Below, piece by piece: positions 23,808 through 35,437 of a DNA stretch of 64,000 nucleotides. A program made the translations under genes and the position numbers. Source of the DNA: Pachyseris speciosa (Eukaryota; Cnidaria; Anthozoa; Scleractinia; Pachyseridae). Position 1 is the first letter of the stretch, and every line of letters starts with the position of its first letter. The notes beneath the pieces are model-generated. The model worked only from the letters and a program-made list of their open reading frames with translations, searched no databases and was not told where the DNA came from. The DNA lies in contig JAEMWC010000135.1 in assembly GCA_016490735.1 (NCBI GenBank), forward strand, positions 1,083,501 to 1,147,500, read 5' to 3'.

Positions 23808-25795
23808 GGGAGCGTTCACAAAAACTTGTTGGGGGGGGGACTGATGGGAAATTGGGGGTCCCCCAAAAAAATGGAGGTAAAAGGGGGTGTTTGAAAAATA
23901 TAAACACTCTCAAGGGAGGTACCTTGAATAATAAAAAAAAATGTCAGCCAATGCATATGTAAACACAAATTAACAAAATTTAAAATACTCATCATTTGGC
24001 AGCACGTTCTATGTTTGCTAATAGTTTCTTACATAAATAATGACCTATTTTTTTCTCTTTTAATTCTCTTGTAACACAAAGTACCGTATGGTCAACAGAT
24101 AGAATGTTCAGAACATATAAAGCTGTAACTTTTTTGCCATCCAAAAACCCTTTTAACAAAGACGACATTATCAAGTCATGTGAAAGGCTGGCATTGCAAT
24201 GTGATAAGACAGTGGAACGAATAAAGTTGTTCTACCTGTGATAAAACCTAGGTGGCAGAGCTGACTGACGCAGGACCAGGTGTATCTTTGACCAATTTTG
24301 AAGTCCAAATAAGATCCATGGAAATATGCCGCCTCTGGAATCTTGACTACTATATCAGATTGCACAGATCCAGAGGCGATTCTGGCCAGAATGAAGCTGA
24401 AAGAACGAACAGTGCTATAGGAGATGCACTTGTTGACGATGGTACATTGACCAGGGAGCATTTCCCAATTTTTTATGGCCTTACAGATGAGGAAATTGCA
24501 AACCTTCCAGTGGAAGAGCATTCAAGAAATGAAGAGATCAGAAAGGAAAAGAATGCATGGAGAGTGTCAGAGGAGATTGCCGAAAGAATAAATGGAGCAC
24601 CTGTTTTGGGTGAGTTTATTGATGCACAGTTGATCCCTTCATTTGAAAATTCGTATTTTTTTAACCTAGTTTATGTGAAAGAGTATCAGCATGCAACAGC
24701 TGGTAACAAGCCTTCTGTTCCTGGATACCATTATCTGCAGAAACTCGAGGTCTTCATGCAGAAGCCCGTTCAGTTAGGGGAACCGTGCCTAGTTCATTCG
24801 GAACTCATGTGCTCCAGATAAATGTGATTACTGCCAAAAGACAGAATGGCAAGCACCTATAATGGAGCGTATACCTCGTCCTTTCCCTGATAAAACAAGA
24901 GAAGGCTATTACTTAGATGTATTCAGTACTCCCACTACAAATGAAGATGGCTCTCATCGGGAGATTGATGACTTCTTACCGAGAGCAAGAGTCAAGAAAC
25001 TTTTTGCTACAGGGAACTTACATAGTTCTGATCAACCCAAAATGACAGAACTTAGTAAAGAATTATGTGTACAAGTGGATTTACTTGAAGAGTCTATCAA
25101 GCACTGTGAAGAGCTTAAAATGCTGAGTGAGATGAGGGTATGCAAACGGAAGCAAGAGAAGAAAGAAAGGAATGCAAAAGTGTACGAGGACTACGACTGG
25201 ACTGATCTTATCCAGTCAGGGAATTTGAAGAAGCTAACTGTAAAAGAACTGGAAAAGTACATGAACTACCGTGAACTTCCTCGTAAGTACTTGTCAGAGA
25301 ATGGCAAATTAGAATGTATAATTGACCATAATTACAGAGTAAGAGGAGAACAATATGATGACTCTGGAGACTCTAGTGGTAGTGAAGATGTGTGGAAGAC
25401 AGATGGTAGTGACGTGGAAAGCTATGATGAGGATATTGTATTAGAAGAATTCGGACAAGAAGAGGAGGAAGAGAAAGATAATATGGATGCAAAAGAATTA
25501 TCTACAACTAGATCAGGAAGGAGGATTAGGAGAAGAGCAGCGATTGACTGGCTGTATTACTGATGCAAGCAAAAGTAAGAAAACGTTGTTAGTATCCATA
25601 CTTTACAAATTTACAGGGACAAGGAAGAAATGAGGACTGAGAGGTAGGTTGCGGGGTGTCTCAAATTTTAGGGATACGAAAAGGGGGTCCCTGAAAATTT
25701 TTAAGGCAGCAAGTAGGGTCCTCCAAATTTTTTAGATAGTAGGTAATTTCTCATCAGTCCCCCCCCCGCCCCAACAAGTTTTTGTGAACGCTCCC
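23808..25795 (+). mobile_element. 1,988-bp TIR DNA transposon with TAA target duplication
   Basis: The termini GGGAGCGTTCACAAAAAC (left) and its inverted copy (right) are followed inward by G-rich and C-rich tracts. TAA flanks both ends (23805-23807, 25796-25798). Inside is one plus-strand coding region in two frames (24252-25563). The 61-codon minus-strand frame at 23992-24174 has protein-like composition but no recognised domain. A 3-bp TAA duplication would fit PIF/Harbinger, but the coding region does not let me confirm that. Confidence 0.8.
24252..25563 (+). pseudogene. Frameshifted transposon-encoded protein, possible transposase C-terminal part
   Basis: Two frames, 24252-24821 (189 codons) and 24862-25563 (233 codons), look like one protein. 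In the second frame, coding continues upstream of its ATG through a CxxxxCxYC-type segment (CAPDKCDYC), which overlaps the end of the first frame near 24800. The upstream part has an HRSRGDSGQNEAERTNS segment resembling the last acidic block of DDE transposases. The downstream part has a KKLTVKELEKYMNYRELP helix-loop and an acidic tail of Asp/Glu-Ser repeats ending in a basic RSGRRIRRRA. It lacks a clear N-terminal catalytic region and is broken, so I treat it as inactive. Family assignment is tentative. Confidence 0.55.
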
Positions 25796-25798
25796 TAA

Positions 25799-26149
25799 AG
25801 ACACGTCTGTCTCCCCGTTCAACTGTAGGCTACTTAGTAATGGTTTAGGGCCACTAGATTTTGGTGGAGAAGCCTGGTGATTGCTCCTTTGAATCAGTAT
25901 CACATCAGTTATATAGTGATTCAGACCATCACTTCATAATGAATGCAATTTCAGTTATCCACAGCCTCCCATGAGACAGTTGGAAATCAGAAATTGTGTA
26001 TCCTCTGGATATATGCATGTGTCAAGAAAAGTATGAAAGAAAGATACATAGAAATCAATAAAAATATTTAGATATGAATTAAGACCAAGATCTTTCTTTT
26101 GATCAATTACTTCGATTTCTTGACCTTGCTATCACAAAAAAACTGCTTA
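25799..26149. other. Intergenic, nothing recognised
   Basis: No domain-bearing frame and no clear repeat. Confidence 0.3.
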
Positions 26150-26427
26150 CTACAATCTCGGACGAAACTACTTGAGAAAATAGGCCTCCTAGGGCCCAAA
26201 AATCCTTCTCCAATATGTGTGAGTCAACAGTATCCCTGAAGTAACTTCCCTCCTCCCCTCCCCATTTTCAATGTTGACGTTGGGAAGTCGCCATCGTCAG
26301 GGAAGCGGTTAGGAGGCGTAGACAACATTGAATTGGGGGAGGGGGCTTTCAAACTCAGTTGATCACTGTTTGCACGTACAAAAGCTTCTAAGCGCAATTT
26401 TCTCAACAGTTTTGTCCGAGATTGTAG
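26150..26427. mobile_element. 278-bp inverted-repeat MITE
   Basis: The left end CTACAATCTCGGACGAAACT and the right end (inverted CTACAATCTCGGACAAAACT) are followed on both sides by TTGAGAAAAT. No obvious target duplication is visible. Reading frames at 26224-26590 on both strands cross it and are incidental. Confidence 0.65.
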
Positions 26428-27059
26428 CATTAAGCCCATCAATCAATGCACCTGCAGTGTTTTCAAAACGAAATCCAGCTGCTCTTTCGACTGGCCAAGT
26501 GCAAGACAAAACAGCTTTATAATAAAATATTGGGCATTTGTTTGATACCACTATCAAGGTAATTAACAACATAGTATAAGGATTTAACATGTCTAAGGTA
26601 ATGATTCATCAAAGAAAAAGTGCTGAATATCAAGGCTTAGTCTCACATTTCTCCAAGTACATTAGAAATTGCACAACATACTTCATCAAACATCAGAAAT
26701 CCCATTAAACATTAGTGCCAAATGTCATCCAAACATCCCACAAGATTGGTGTGGCCAGCTACTAATAAAATCAATTGAAAGACTGTATGCAGTAGAAGGA
26801 AGTACAAAGGATGTGTACATTGATGAGAAAGAGCTTACTTTGAGTTTAATTTTAAGTTTAAGTTTAATAATACTTTGTCATGCGAATACAAGTAAGTTAA
26901 TACAAAACGAAAACAAGTGCATGACTAGAGAATGATTGGGAGAAACTAAATTCCCATACAAAGAATATTATGCAATATTAAACATACTAAAAACTAAGAG
27001 GTGAAATTTAAACGTACCCCTGATTTGAGATTGACACTAAAAATTAAGAAGTAAAATTT

Positions 27060-27240
27060 AAATGCAACCCAAAGCTAACCTAATTAAATTGCATACTTGT
27101 CACTCACAACCTAGTTACGTCTGATTTAAAATTGACACAAATAATGTAATAGATAGGACTCATGCTTAAAGATGGTGCATGCATGATGTTCGATGGAATA
27201 CTATTCCAGTCTATTATGTAGCGATTAAAAAAAGAAAAGC
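27060..27240 (-). pseudogene. LINE ORF2 C-terminal fragment
   Basis: The minus strand reads FSFFFNRYIIDWNSIPSNIM followed by HAPSLS, resembling the 'F-x-NRVINxWNxLPxxVVxAPS' ending of LINE reverse-transcriptase ORFs. It is short, with no intact upstream RT domain. Confidence is limited because recognition rests on one motif. Confidence 0.45.
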
Positions 27241-27244
27241 TGAA

Positions 27245-27660
27245 GACCATATAATTATATTAGCGGAGCTCCGGCGGCCCAAAGGGCCGTCAAGCCGAGC
27301 ACCATAGTTAAGAAAATATGGTAACCCATCTGTTCGAGAAAATTTGGTTTTGGTCACCGTAGGTACGTACGGCCATATGCCCGCCCTTCCATGTATGTGA
27401 TGTGAAATGTCCCTTAATGATCCAACATGGCGGCCATATGCCAGCTGAAGAGCTAGTTTACAGCGTACATCTTTGATTTTGGACATCCATGTTATAGTCA
27501 ATTGACACCTGTCAAAACACGGCATCCGCTGACCAGGATCACGTGACCATATCGCTTTTTTTAGGTTGACCGCTGAATAGGTACTGGCTTTCGATTGGAT
27601 CGCAGGCTCAAGCCAGGTGTGGAATACCCAAACCAAAACGAGACTTAATTTTTCGGGCGC
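27245..27660 (-). repeat. Probable dispersed repeat with incidental 140-codon frame
   Basis: A GC-richer block whose minus strand is open for 140 codons (27214-27636). I see no known domain. The frame starts inside the preceding LINE fragment, and the base composition differs from the surroundings, so I favour a repeat over a gene. Confidence 0.3.
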
Positions 27661-28309
27661 TTTCTGCAGCTCGACGTCTCACATTCAGTTGGTTTCTTCA
27701 TTTTGGGCAAAACAACGTCATTTTCTTTTCTCATAAAAATGAGGAACAAGTTTTAAGATACACTGGAAGGTGAATTTTGAAGTGACAAAAAGGAAGAGCA
27801 AAAGATTTTTCTAAGGAAAAGCTCAAAACTTGGATCCACCTTCATGTTGCTCGGAGTGTGTGGTTGTAAAACAAAATTCACCGGCATTAATGAGAGGAAC
27901 GAGTAGCTCGAACTTAGTTCTTCCTTTGGACAAACCGCTTGCTTGCTTGCTTGGAGATTCATGTTTACGTATTTTCAAGAACCTCTACAATCAAGGTGAA
28001 TTAAGTAAATAAATTTAAGCTTGACGTAAACATTTGGTTTAATCGTTGTTACTTTTGTTCAGGAATGTACCTTGTATTTTTCTCTCGACTGGACATAAAT
28101 AATCATCATCTCTACTCGTTTTGGACGCAAAGAAGTAGTTGAATTGTTTGTTTGTTTTTTTGTTTTGCTTGCAAGCGAACAAGTGTTTTTACTCCACTTG
28201 GCTGGCTGTATTTTGACTTCGGTGCTTCAACGGCCTTAAGAAACTTTTGCCCTTTTCTTATTAACACGTAATCGCAATGAGTCCTCGTAACATGAAGGAT
28301 TGAAGCCCG

Positions 28310-28765
28310 GCGAAACGATCAAACATTTTCACCCAACATCGTGTTTGTCAAACATAACGTTGGTTGGCTAAACGCACAAACAATGTTTGACCAAACACTT
28401 GACGGAGTGAGTCCACAGAACGATTTTTTGCATATATATATTATCGCTAAAATTCCGTCGTCATTTGGCTCATTTGTTTGCTTTTTTTTCCGCTGTGCAC
28501 GCTTTGTTGGTTGGGGTGGCTAAACGATCAAACATTTGTTCGCAACGTGAAATGTTGTTAAGTTTTCATTGTCTTATAACTCGTTAATTCAGTACGTTAC
28601 TGCAAGAGAGTTTAATAAACTGTTATTATTATTATTATTAATATTATTATTAAATTTTTTTTATCTAACTAGATCAACATGGAAAGCCATTTGACTGCAA
28701 TGCAATGTTGAGAGAAGTGGCTAAACGGTCAAACATGCTCGTCCAACACGATGTTGGATAAAAAT
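28310..28765. repeat. Recurring GGCTAAACGATCAAACATT motif cluster with (ATT)n
   Basis: Variants of GGCTAAACGATCAAACAT and CCAACATCGTGTTGG appear at about 28312-28345, 28362-28400, 28516-28550 and 28719-28757. An (ATT)n stretch lies at 28621-28656. It is probably several insertions of one small repeat family. Confidence 0.5.
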
Positions 28766-29237
28766 GCTTGATCGCTTTTTGATTGTTAAATTTGTTTTCG
28801 AACAAACATAAGCGTGGTGTTTTGTTTCTTGTGATGTTTTAATGTTTTGAGGTTTTGAACCGCGGTCAATTTCTGTTGACTGCTCCAAACATAAAATTAT
28901 TGGCGCAAGGAAAGCCAAGCTAAGTTGTTCAATACCAGTACAAAAAATCGTGGCGCTCCGCTTTTAGGCTTGGCTAAATCTATGTATTTATCCAGGCCAA
29001 GCCTAAAATCGGAGCTGCACACTGTCACCGAGCAACTTCGCATCAGGCTTTCCTTAGGCCAGTTTAATTTTGTCCCAAAAATTGAGCAGCAGCAGGGAAA
29101 ACGAAGAGTTTTCGATAGTAAACGTTGCAAAAAAAGACAGAAATTCTTGAGTCCAAACTACTTTCAGATGAAAGCGTAAAGAAATTCAAAGCGGATCAAA
29201 AATAAAACACTGCAAGCAAACAAAGTGCGATACGAAT

Positions 29238-29640
29238 GTTTGTTCGAAGATTCTTGGAGAAGGTGGGTTGGTGGAGAAATTAAACAAGTCTAGCTAGTAA
29301 AAAAAAAGCTTGTACTTGTTAAGCTAGAAAAATCGGTATTTATTTTTGACATAAATTCCCATAGAAAAGACAAAAAAGGGTACAAACTGATGTTTAGAGA
29401 AGTCAACAGGAATTGACGGCGATTCAGAAGCCTCAAAACAACAAAACAAAGCACAATACGTGATAATGTTTTGTTCGAAGATTCATAGAGAAGGTGGAGA
29501 GTAAGTAACAAAAATATCTTGTGTTAAGCTAGAAAAATTGCTAAGCAATTTTGACATAAATTTCCGTAGAAAAGACAAAAAAGAGGTCCGAACCTGATCG
29601 TTTAAAGCAGTCAACAGGAATCACAGGCAGCAATCACGCG
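29238..29640. repeat. Tandem duplication, unit about 235 bp
   Basis: Two copies share TTGTTCGAAGATTC.T.GAGA, GTTAAGCTAGAAAAAT, TTTTGACATAAATT and AGTCAACAGGAAT. Frames in this interval have no coding support. Confidence 0.7.
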
Positions 29641-29744
29641 GAACGCGGCAGAGCTGAATAATAACGCCATTTCCCACAAAATCTTTCCTGGGCTAAGCAG
29701 ACACAAAACCCTAAAGTGCTTTGATAGTTTTACTGCTACTTCCC

Positions 29745-30044
29745 ATGTCTTCCGAAGAACTTTCTTCAATTAATGATTCTCAGTGCCGAAACATCATACA
29801 GTTAACGAAGAAAGCGCTTGGCAAACCACACGAGCATTTCTATCGCAGACCCGGTTCAAACAAATTAAGACGACATGTTTATAGACAGCGAAACTTTCTG
29901 TCTTTTCGTGATGGGACCTTTTTTTATTATTACTTGAGAGAATACAAAGAGAGAGACAAATTACAGGCACAATTACTCAACAGTACTTACACTACACACT
30001 ACCGTTGTGCTTACATTACAGTATCCACATTACGGTATCATTAA
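29745..30044 (+). CDS. Unrecognised small ORF (99 residues)
   Basis: I do not recognise this protein. The frame from the ATG at 29745 is rich in basic residues and aromatics in the middle (HEHFYRRPGSNKLRRHVYRQ, then FFYYYLREYKERDK), with no signal peptide or membrane segment. An upstream in-frame ATG at 29721 would add a hydrophobic octapeptide. Codon composition looks coding-like up to about codon 80, then drifts, so a splice donor or a break near 29960 is possible. It could be the first exon of a gene or a transposon fragment. Confidence 0.3.
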   Translation: MSSEELSSINDSQCRNIIQLTKKALGKPHEHFYRRPGSNKLRRHVYRQRNFLSFRDGTFFYYYLREYKERDKLQAQLLNSTYTTHYRCAYITVSTLRYH

Positions 30045-30329
30045 ATTATCTAAAGTATTTACGAAAAATGTTCACCTGCAGTTACTTAGCACTGTTGATA
30101 ATTACATGCACAGTATTACTGACGGCAGCACATACACATAACTATAAGCAAGGTACTATCTAATGACTTTAAAGTGGCTTATGATTAGGAAGAGTGTGAC
30201 ACGCTAAGCCTCTCCAAAGGATATTTCTGGTTGAGATTTGCTACAAAGTCGAACATTGAAATTTCACTACGCAATAACTTGTCGTTGATTAAATAGTATT
30301 TGGCATACAGGAGGCTAGGGTGAAATTGA

Positions 30330-33310
30330 GCTGTTTAACAAAATATGTACGATTCTGTATTTTTATCAACAATTTTTCTACCAAATACTATTTCCATCTG
30401 TGAGAAGCGTAAGGAGGTAGCATTTTCATTATAGAACCATTTTATAACTTCCGAAGAGAATTGTTTAGTCAAATTACAATTATGGAAAGAGGGAATTATT
30501 GAGTCATTCATTCTTTGCAATATTCACAAAGCATATTGTCCTCTATACCATATATGAACAGCCCCTTTTTGGAAACTATCGTTCGTGTAGGAGGTTGAAG
30601 TAGAATTCTCTAGGCTTATTATCTTTGCATATGCTTTTAATATCTCCAAAATACCACTCTAGGGGGATTTGGTCTCCTTGTAAGTCTCGAGTCCATTTTG
30701 TGCTTGCCTTGAGTTCGATTTTCTCATTGTTGATGATTAAGCGATAATAATCTTTATTTTTCATTGCAAGGAGATTTATAGAGATTTCTGTGGAGAATGG
30801 AAACATGCATTCTAACAAGAAACTTGTTTTATCTATTGTGGGTACCCTAGCCTTCTCCAGGAGACGACTAGGGATTGCGGATACAACTTGCAGATAGACA
30901 AGAAAATTACACTTTACATGGTATTTCTCTATGAATTCTGGGTACCGCAGAAATTTACCATCCACATTCAAAAGGTCTTGGATAAGGTAAACGCCTTTGT
31001 CAAACCAATTTCTATAGAAGATAGTGGATCCATCCAATAAAATCTCTAAATATGAGACAAATTCCTGACTTGAAGAATCTTTGTAGGATGATTTTAGCTC
31101 TAAGAAATTTTGAAGAATTGATTTATAAAACTGGGGTAATTAAATCCGCGCCAGAAACTTTTGGTCGTAATTACATCTTAGCAAAAACTTGATACCACCA
31201 AACTTATCAAGCAGGTAACTGGGGATGACCTTCCAGGATTCCTCGGAAGTTTTTTCTTCCTAAGTATAGAAGTCTGGAAATCCAGGCTAGATTCAACGAT
31301 TTTGCCATGACATCTACACTAGGTGCGTGTAAACCTCCTTTGTCGTAGTCAGAGACTATTACTTTACGTTTGTTTTATCCTTTTTCTTTTTCCAGATGAA
31401 TTTAAAAATCAGAGAATTTACAGCATGGATATAGTCATTAGAGATGTTAAGGCTTGAAATCGTATGAACCAGCTGAGAGATTCCAAGGCTTTTGGCTATG
31501 AGACATCTTCCAAATAATGTAAGATTGCGACAATTCCAGATGTCGAAGACCGTTTGCAATTTCTGTAGTTTTGTCTTCAAATTATATTTTTCATTTTGCT
31601 TTTCATCATAAGAAATGTACATCCCTAACACTCGAGCGGGTTCTTCAGGCCACTTGAATCCAAAGGGTTTCTCTTTACTATGTCTCCAAGGTCCAAGCCA
31701 CAGAGCTTTGGTTTTCGAAGGTTTTAATCTTAGGCCAGATATGTCACCAAATTTGTCTGATACAAACAACACTCAGCGTCTTTAAATAATTGGGGAGAAA
31801 GTGCTACTTTTGTAATGACATCTACAAACGGTTAGACTTTCTAGTCTTCTCGGATAAGGACAATAAACCGTAGGTCCCGTCTCACAACATCTGTACTTAA
31901 TAAGCTGTGGGACACACTATTCGAAAAGAGTAGTGGACGTAGTTCCCGGTGTGGTGGTCTATCTCTACCTTTCATCTGTCTTTGACATTCATGTGTGGGC
32001 TGGGTGCATGGGTGGGTCGGTGGGTGGGTGGGTGAGATCAAATATGGCCTGGTAGCGGCTGCCACAGGCGCCTTTACATGCTCACGACGTCCGATCTTAA
32101 CCTAGAAAAGCATTGTAAACCGCCATGAAACTATGTGATCGGTCATCCTTGTAAATAGCCAACTGGTTTGCCTCCGGCCAGTTGGGATTCTTATCAAGTT
32201 ATGTTTATTTGAATTATTTGTTTCTGTATTTGCTCGGCCCACTAGCCTTTGTGCTATAAATACTACCAAGGGTAAAGAAAGATTATTTATTTGTTTATTT
32301 ATTTAGTTATTTATTTATTTATTATTTATGTGATATGTGCGGTATATAAATTCATTAGCATTAATACAGTGATGGCTCTTCTAACTGAATTGTTATTCTT
32401 GTTCAGAAGGGTGGTGTCTTTGGCGAATTGACTTATTATAAATTCCCTTCATTGATTCCTTCATTGATTCCCTGGATTTCCTTATCTTGTCTAATCTTAC
32501 AAGCTAAGAGTTCGACTGCCAAAATAAAGAGATAGGGGGTTAAGGGACATCCTTGTCTAACTTCTCCTGAAAGTGCAAAATAATTTGTATTGAAACCATA
32601 ATTTAGAACGAAACTCTGGGTATTAGCGTAAAAGGTAGAGACCCAACGTTAAATAGACTCTCCGAAATTAAACAATGTCATGGTTCTTTGGATAAATTTC
32701 CATTCAACTGTGTCGAAGGCTTTTTGAAAATCCAGTTGCAGGAGAATACCCGGGATGTTTTGGAGTCTTGTTTGTTCCAGAATGTCGTTATTAATTAATC
32801 TAATATTTTGAGCAATGTATCTCCCTTTAATGAATCCAGTTTGGTCTGAGCTAATTAGAAGCGGGAGGGCTTTTATTATTCTCTTAGCAATCACTTTGGA
32901 CGCAAAATTTATAATCTAGATTTAACAGCGTTATTGGGCGCCAATTGTTGAGGGAGGAAAGATCGGAGTCCTCCTTCGGAATGAGCGTTATAACAACTCG
33001 GCGTTTTGAGAGACTCATTTCACTTGCGTTGTACGAAGCACATAAACTGTCTACAAGATCTTGGCCGAGTATATCAAAGAAGCAATTGTAAAATTCCCAT
33101 GTAAAACCATTATCTCCTGGCGATTTTCCCCTTTTAAAAGTACAGAGAAATTAAGAGAAATTTCACCTTCCAGTTAATATCTCTTACTACATCTTCAAGT
33201 TTTGTTATTTCTAGGTTTACAATGAAATCATTGAACAGATCGTCTTCTCCATCCAGAACAGACTTGTATAGATTTCTATAATACAATTCAGTTTCCTGTA
33301 ATATTCCTCC
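30330..33310 (-). pseudogene. L1/Tx1-type LINE, ORF2 remnants with dead RT active site
   Basis: On the minus strand, from 33.1 kb downward, the pieces occur in LINE order: NGFTWEFYNCFFDILGQDLV and SLNNWRPITLLNLDYK (early RT), TGFIKGRYIAQNIRLI and LQLDFQKAFDTVEWKF (32649-32894), FALSGEVRQGCPLTPYLFIL, then a catalytic-site position reading FAKDTTLL near 32405-32430. The fragment at 31359-31772 follows (LRLKPSKTKALWLGPW, NCRNLTLFGRCLIAKSLGIS), then 30576-31037. The active-site acidic pair expected as A-D-D is A-K-D here. Stops, frame changes and a foreign insert at about 31815-32395 break it. It cannot encode an active enzyme. Confidence 0.85.
31815..32395 (+). mobile_element. Composite insert in the LINE, containing a SINE body
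   Basis: LINE coding sequence stops near 32395 and resumes near 31815. The interval includes a GGTGGGTGGGTG tract at about 32010-32035 and, at about 32149-32335, the body of a SINE in plus orientation (CCAACTGGTTTGCCTCC, GCCAGTTGGGATT, ACTAGCCTTTGTG) ending in an (ATTT)n tail. The same body with a tRNA-like head occurs at 39406-39625. Confidence 0.6.
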
Positions 33311-33335
33311 TTAATCAGGAATCATTTGGTCATCT

Positions 33336-33719
33336 CAGTGTCACGCTATTGTACTATCATTTTAAAAAGCTTAAAACTGCCAGCGCATCAGAGCAAACCT
33401 TAAAATAATGGTCTAATTTTGCTGCTAAGGACTGTAGTACTGCATTGACACAATAAACTCCTGTATTTCATCAAAGATGACGAGGATGGAAATGGATTGA
33501 AATTTGAAAAAAACTTGCCAGTTTTTTCAAAATTTCAAGCTATGCGTTGAAAAATCACCAAAGAAAACTATTATGGTTAGCTCTCCCTGCTAAAATTTCA
33601 TTGTAATTCATCTTGCGGATTCTGTTGGAGCAATTTTTGCACGATAACAGGTAAAAGGCAGTAATTTTGGCAGAACTGAGCCAAAAACAGCAAAAATCCC
33701 GGTGACAGTGCTCCTTTAA
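33336..33719. mobile_element. TTAA-type MITE, copy B (inverted relative to copy A)
   Basis: Reverse-complement match along most of its length to 16843-17228. The right end keeps GTGACAGTGCTCCT followed by TTAA (33716-33719). The left end starts at CAGTGTCACG without the terminal bases or TTAA, so that end is truncated. The 115-codon minus frame across it is incidental. Confidence 0.8.
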
Positions 33720-33902
33720 AGACTCGATTACCTTACGACTATAATTTATTTTTTCAAGATTAAAAAAAATACTTAATCGGTTTTTCGCCTTGTTCAATCC
33801 ATCTTGTTTTGGAGCGAATAATTGAACCCTTACCTTTATGTTCGTAAATAAGAGGAATCTCCTAGCGCGAAACACAATAACGTAGGCACGCAATGTGTGC
33901 AA

Positions 33903-34690
33903 AAACGATGAAGGCGCGCACTGGTTTCAATGTAGAAGAATTTCTTTAGGGACCCTCAACAAATTACATCGAATACAGCTGAGATTTCATTTCGATTTTG
34001 TAATGTTCATCAAGTGATCAGTCTTGAGTAAATAAGCGCGACCCCTTACGAGAATCTAGCCATAGATGAATACAAGCCTGGGTCGGATTAATTCAACCCA
34101 TTGAGGGTACTTTGGAGAGTCGCCAATTTGGAATATCGTGTCCAGACACAGCACTTTTCTTCAGCTCATGCTCGTGACAGCGTAGAAATTATGATTCCAC
34201 CATTCTTTATTTATTATCACTAGGGGACAGATTGAAAGCGCGTGCTTCCCCTTTCCGGGGTCCTTAACGATGTCCCCCCCCCCCCCCCCCCCCCACCAAT
34301 GGCAGGGAAGATCAAGGTACTAAGGTTCACTTGGAATTATTTAGAATTCATAGATAGACATTTAAAAAAAATCCCTAACCTTGCCGTGGCTTTTGCCAGT
34401 CAAAAATTATTGTTCAATTATTGAAGTTGGTTATTCTCGTTTGTTCAGAGCAATAGCCACTTTCACGGTCATCGCGTGCCTATGTTGTTGATATACACTT
34501 TACCTATTCCAGCATCATTTTATCCGTAGCCTGCATTTTAACCTCAGTCCAAAGGTACTGAGTTTATGCCCAGCCCTATTCATTATGCTTGTTCCATCGT
34601 ACAAGGTCCACTGTCCGTATTCCATGGTCAAATCTTTATTCTTACCGATTCTAGCGCAGACTACAGTTGTTTATCGCCCCCTCCGAAGGC
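33903..34690. other. Intergenic with a C-tract
   Basis: A run of about 20 C lies at 34274-34294. No gene or transposon is recognised. Confidence 0.4.
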
Positions 34691-34748
34691 TGGTGAATTG
34701 TGTAAGAAGTGACTGGAATAGAAAGGCAACCTTCAATTCAGCGATAAG
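34690..34748 (+). other. Putative non-coding 5' exon, CTHRC1-like copy 3
   Basis: TGGAATAGAAAGGCAACCTT ending in GATAAG|GTATGT (donor at 34749) aligns with the same segment of copy 1 (TGGAACAAAAAAGCAGCCTT ... TTTAAG|GTATGG). The matching acceptor is GTCTACAG at 35374-35375, leaving an 18-nt leader, the same length as in copy 1. Confidence 0.5.
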
Positions 34749-35437
34749 GTATGTTTGATTTTCTCCTCCTCAACGTGGCCATGCGGCCATGTAATACTCC
34801 TGGAAGAGATTGACCGGTCCCACTGATAAAAATTAACGTAGTTTCCCTAAGGAATCCTCAGTACAAAATTGAGGCTGTAGCACATAAGCCCCACTTCACG
34901 CTGGGTCAGATGAGAGGCTGGTTGTTTTCGGCGCAAAAGACAAAATCGCGAACATACAACCTTTAAAACTAAAAACATTTGCTCAAAAATCTTCTATTAG
35001 GTCAATTGCTTTTGATAAAACAGAACACTAACCAACCCAGTAAAATAGAAATCGAGGCGATTTCGTAAAGCAGACGGAGATCGTGGATATATAAAATCCC
35101 TGGGCGTCTTAGGAAATGACAGATCTCTATCACATGGTCATCATGATCATCATTCAAGGAGATATTGTAGAAGTTTTGTGGAACTCAGTCTACTCTTGGT
35201 AATCCATAATGAAAGAAAAATTATCAATTCGGTGCTGTCTGATGTCGTACCAACCTTGTCCGTGATTGCTCTTAACCACTACACTTCGCCTTAGGACTCA
35301 AGTTAAAAGATTTAATTTTGTTAGTCTATTTTCTTTTTTATTGGCTCCTCTCATATGCAACCAACCTGTCTACAGAAGATCGGTGAAACACGGATGATCA
35401 CTGTAAAGTGTCTACAGCCTTGCTGTGTTTATTGGTG

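Noticed and set aside
24171..24521. 116-codon minus frame
   Set aside because: Antisense to the transposon coding region at 24252-24821.
27214..27636. 140-codon minus-strand frame as a gene
   Set aside because: No recognisable domain, starts in a repeat-like block and runs into a LINE fragment.
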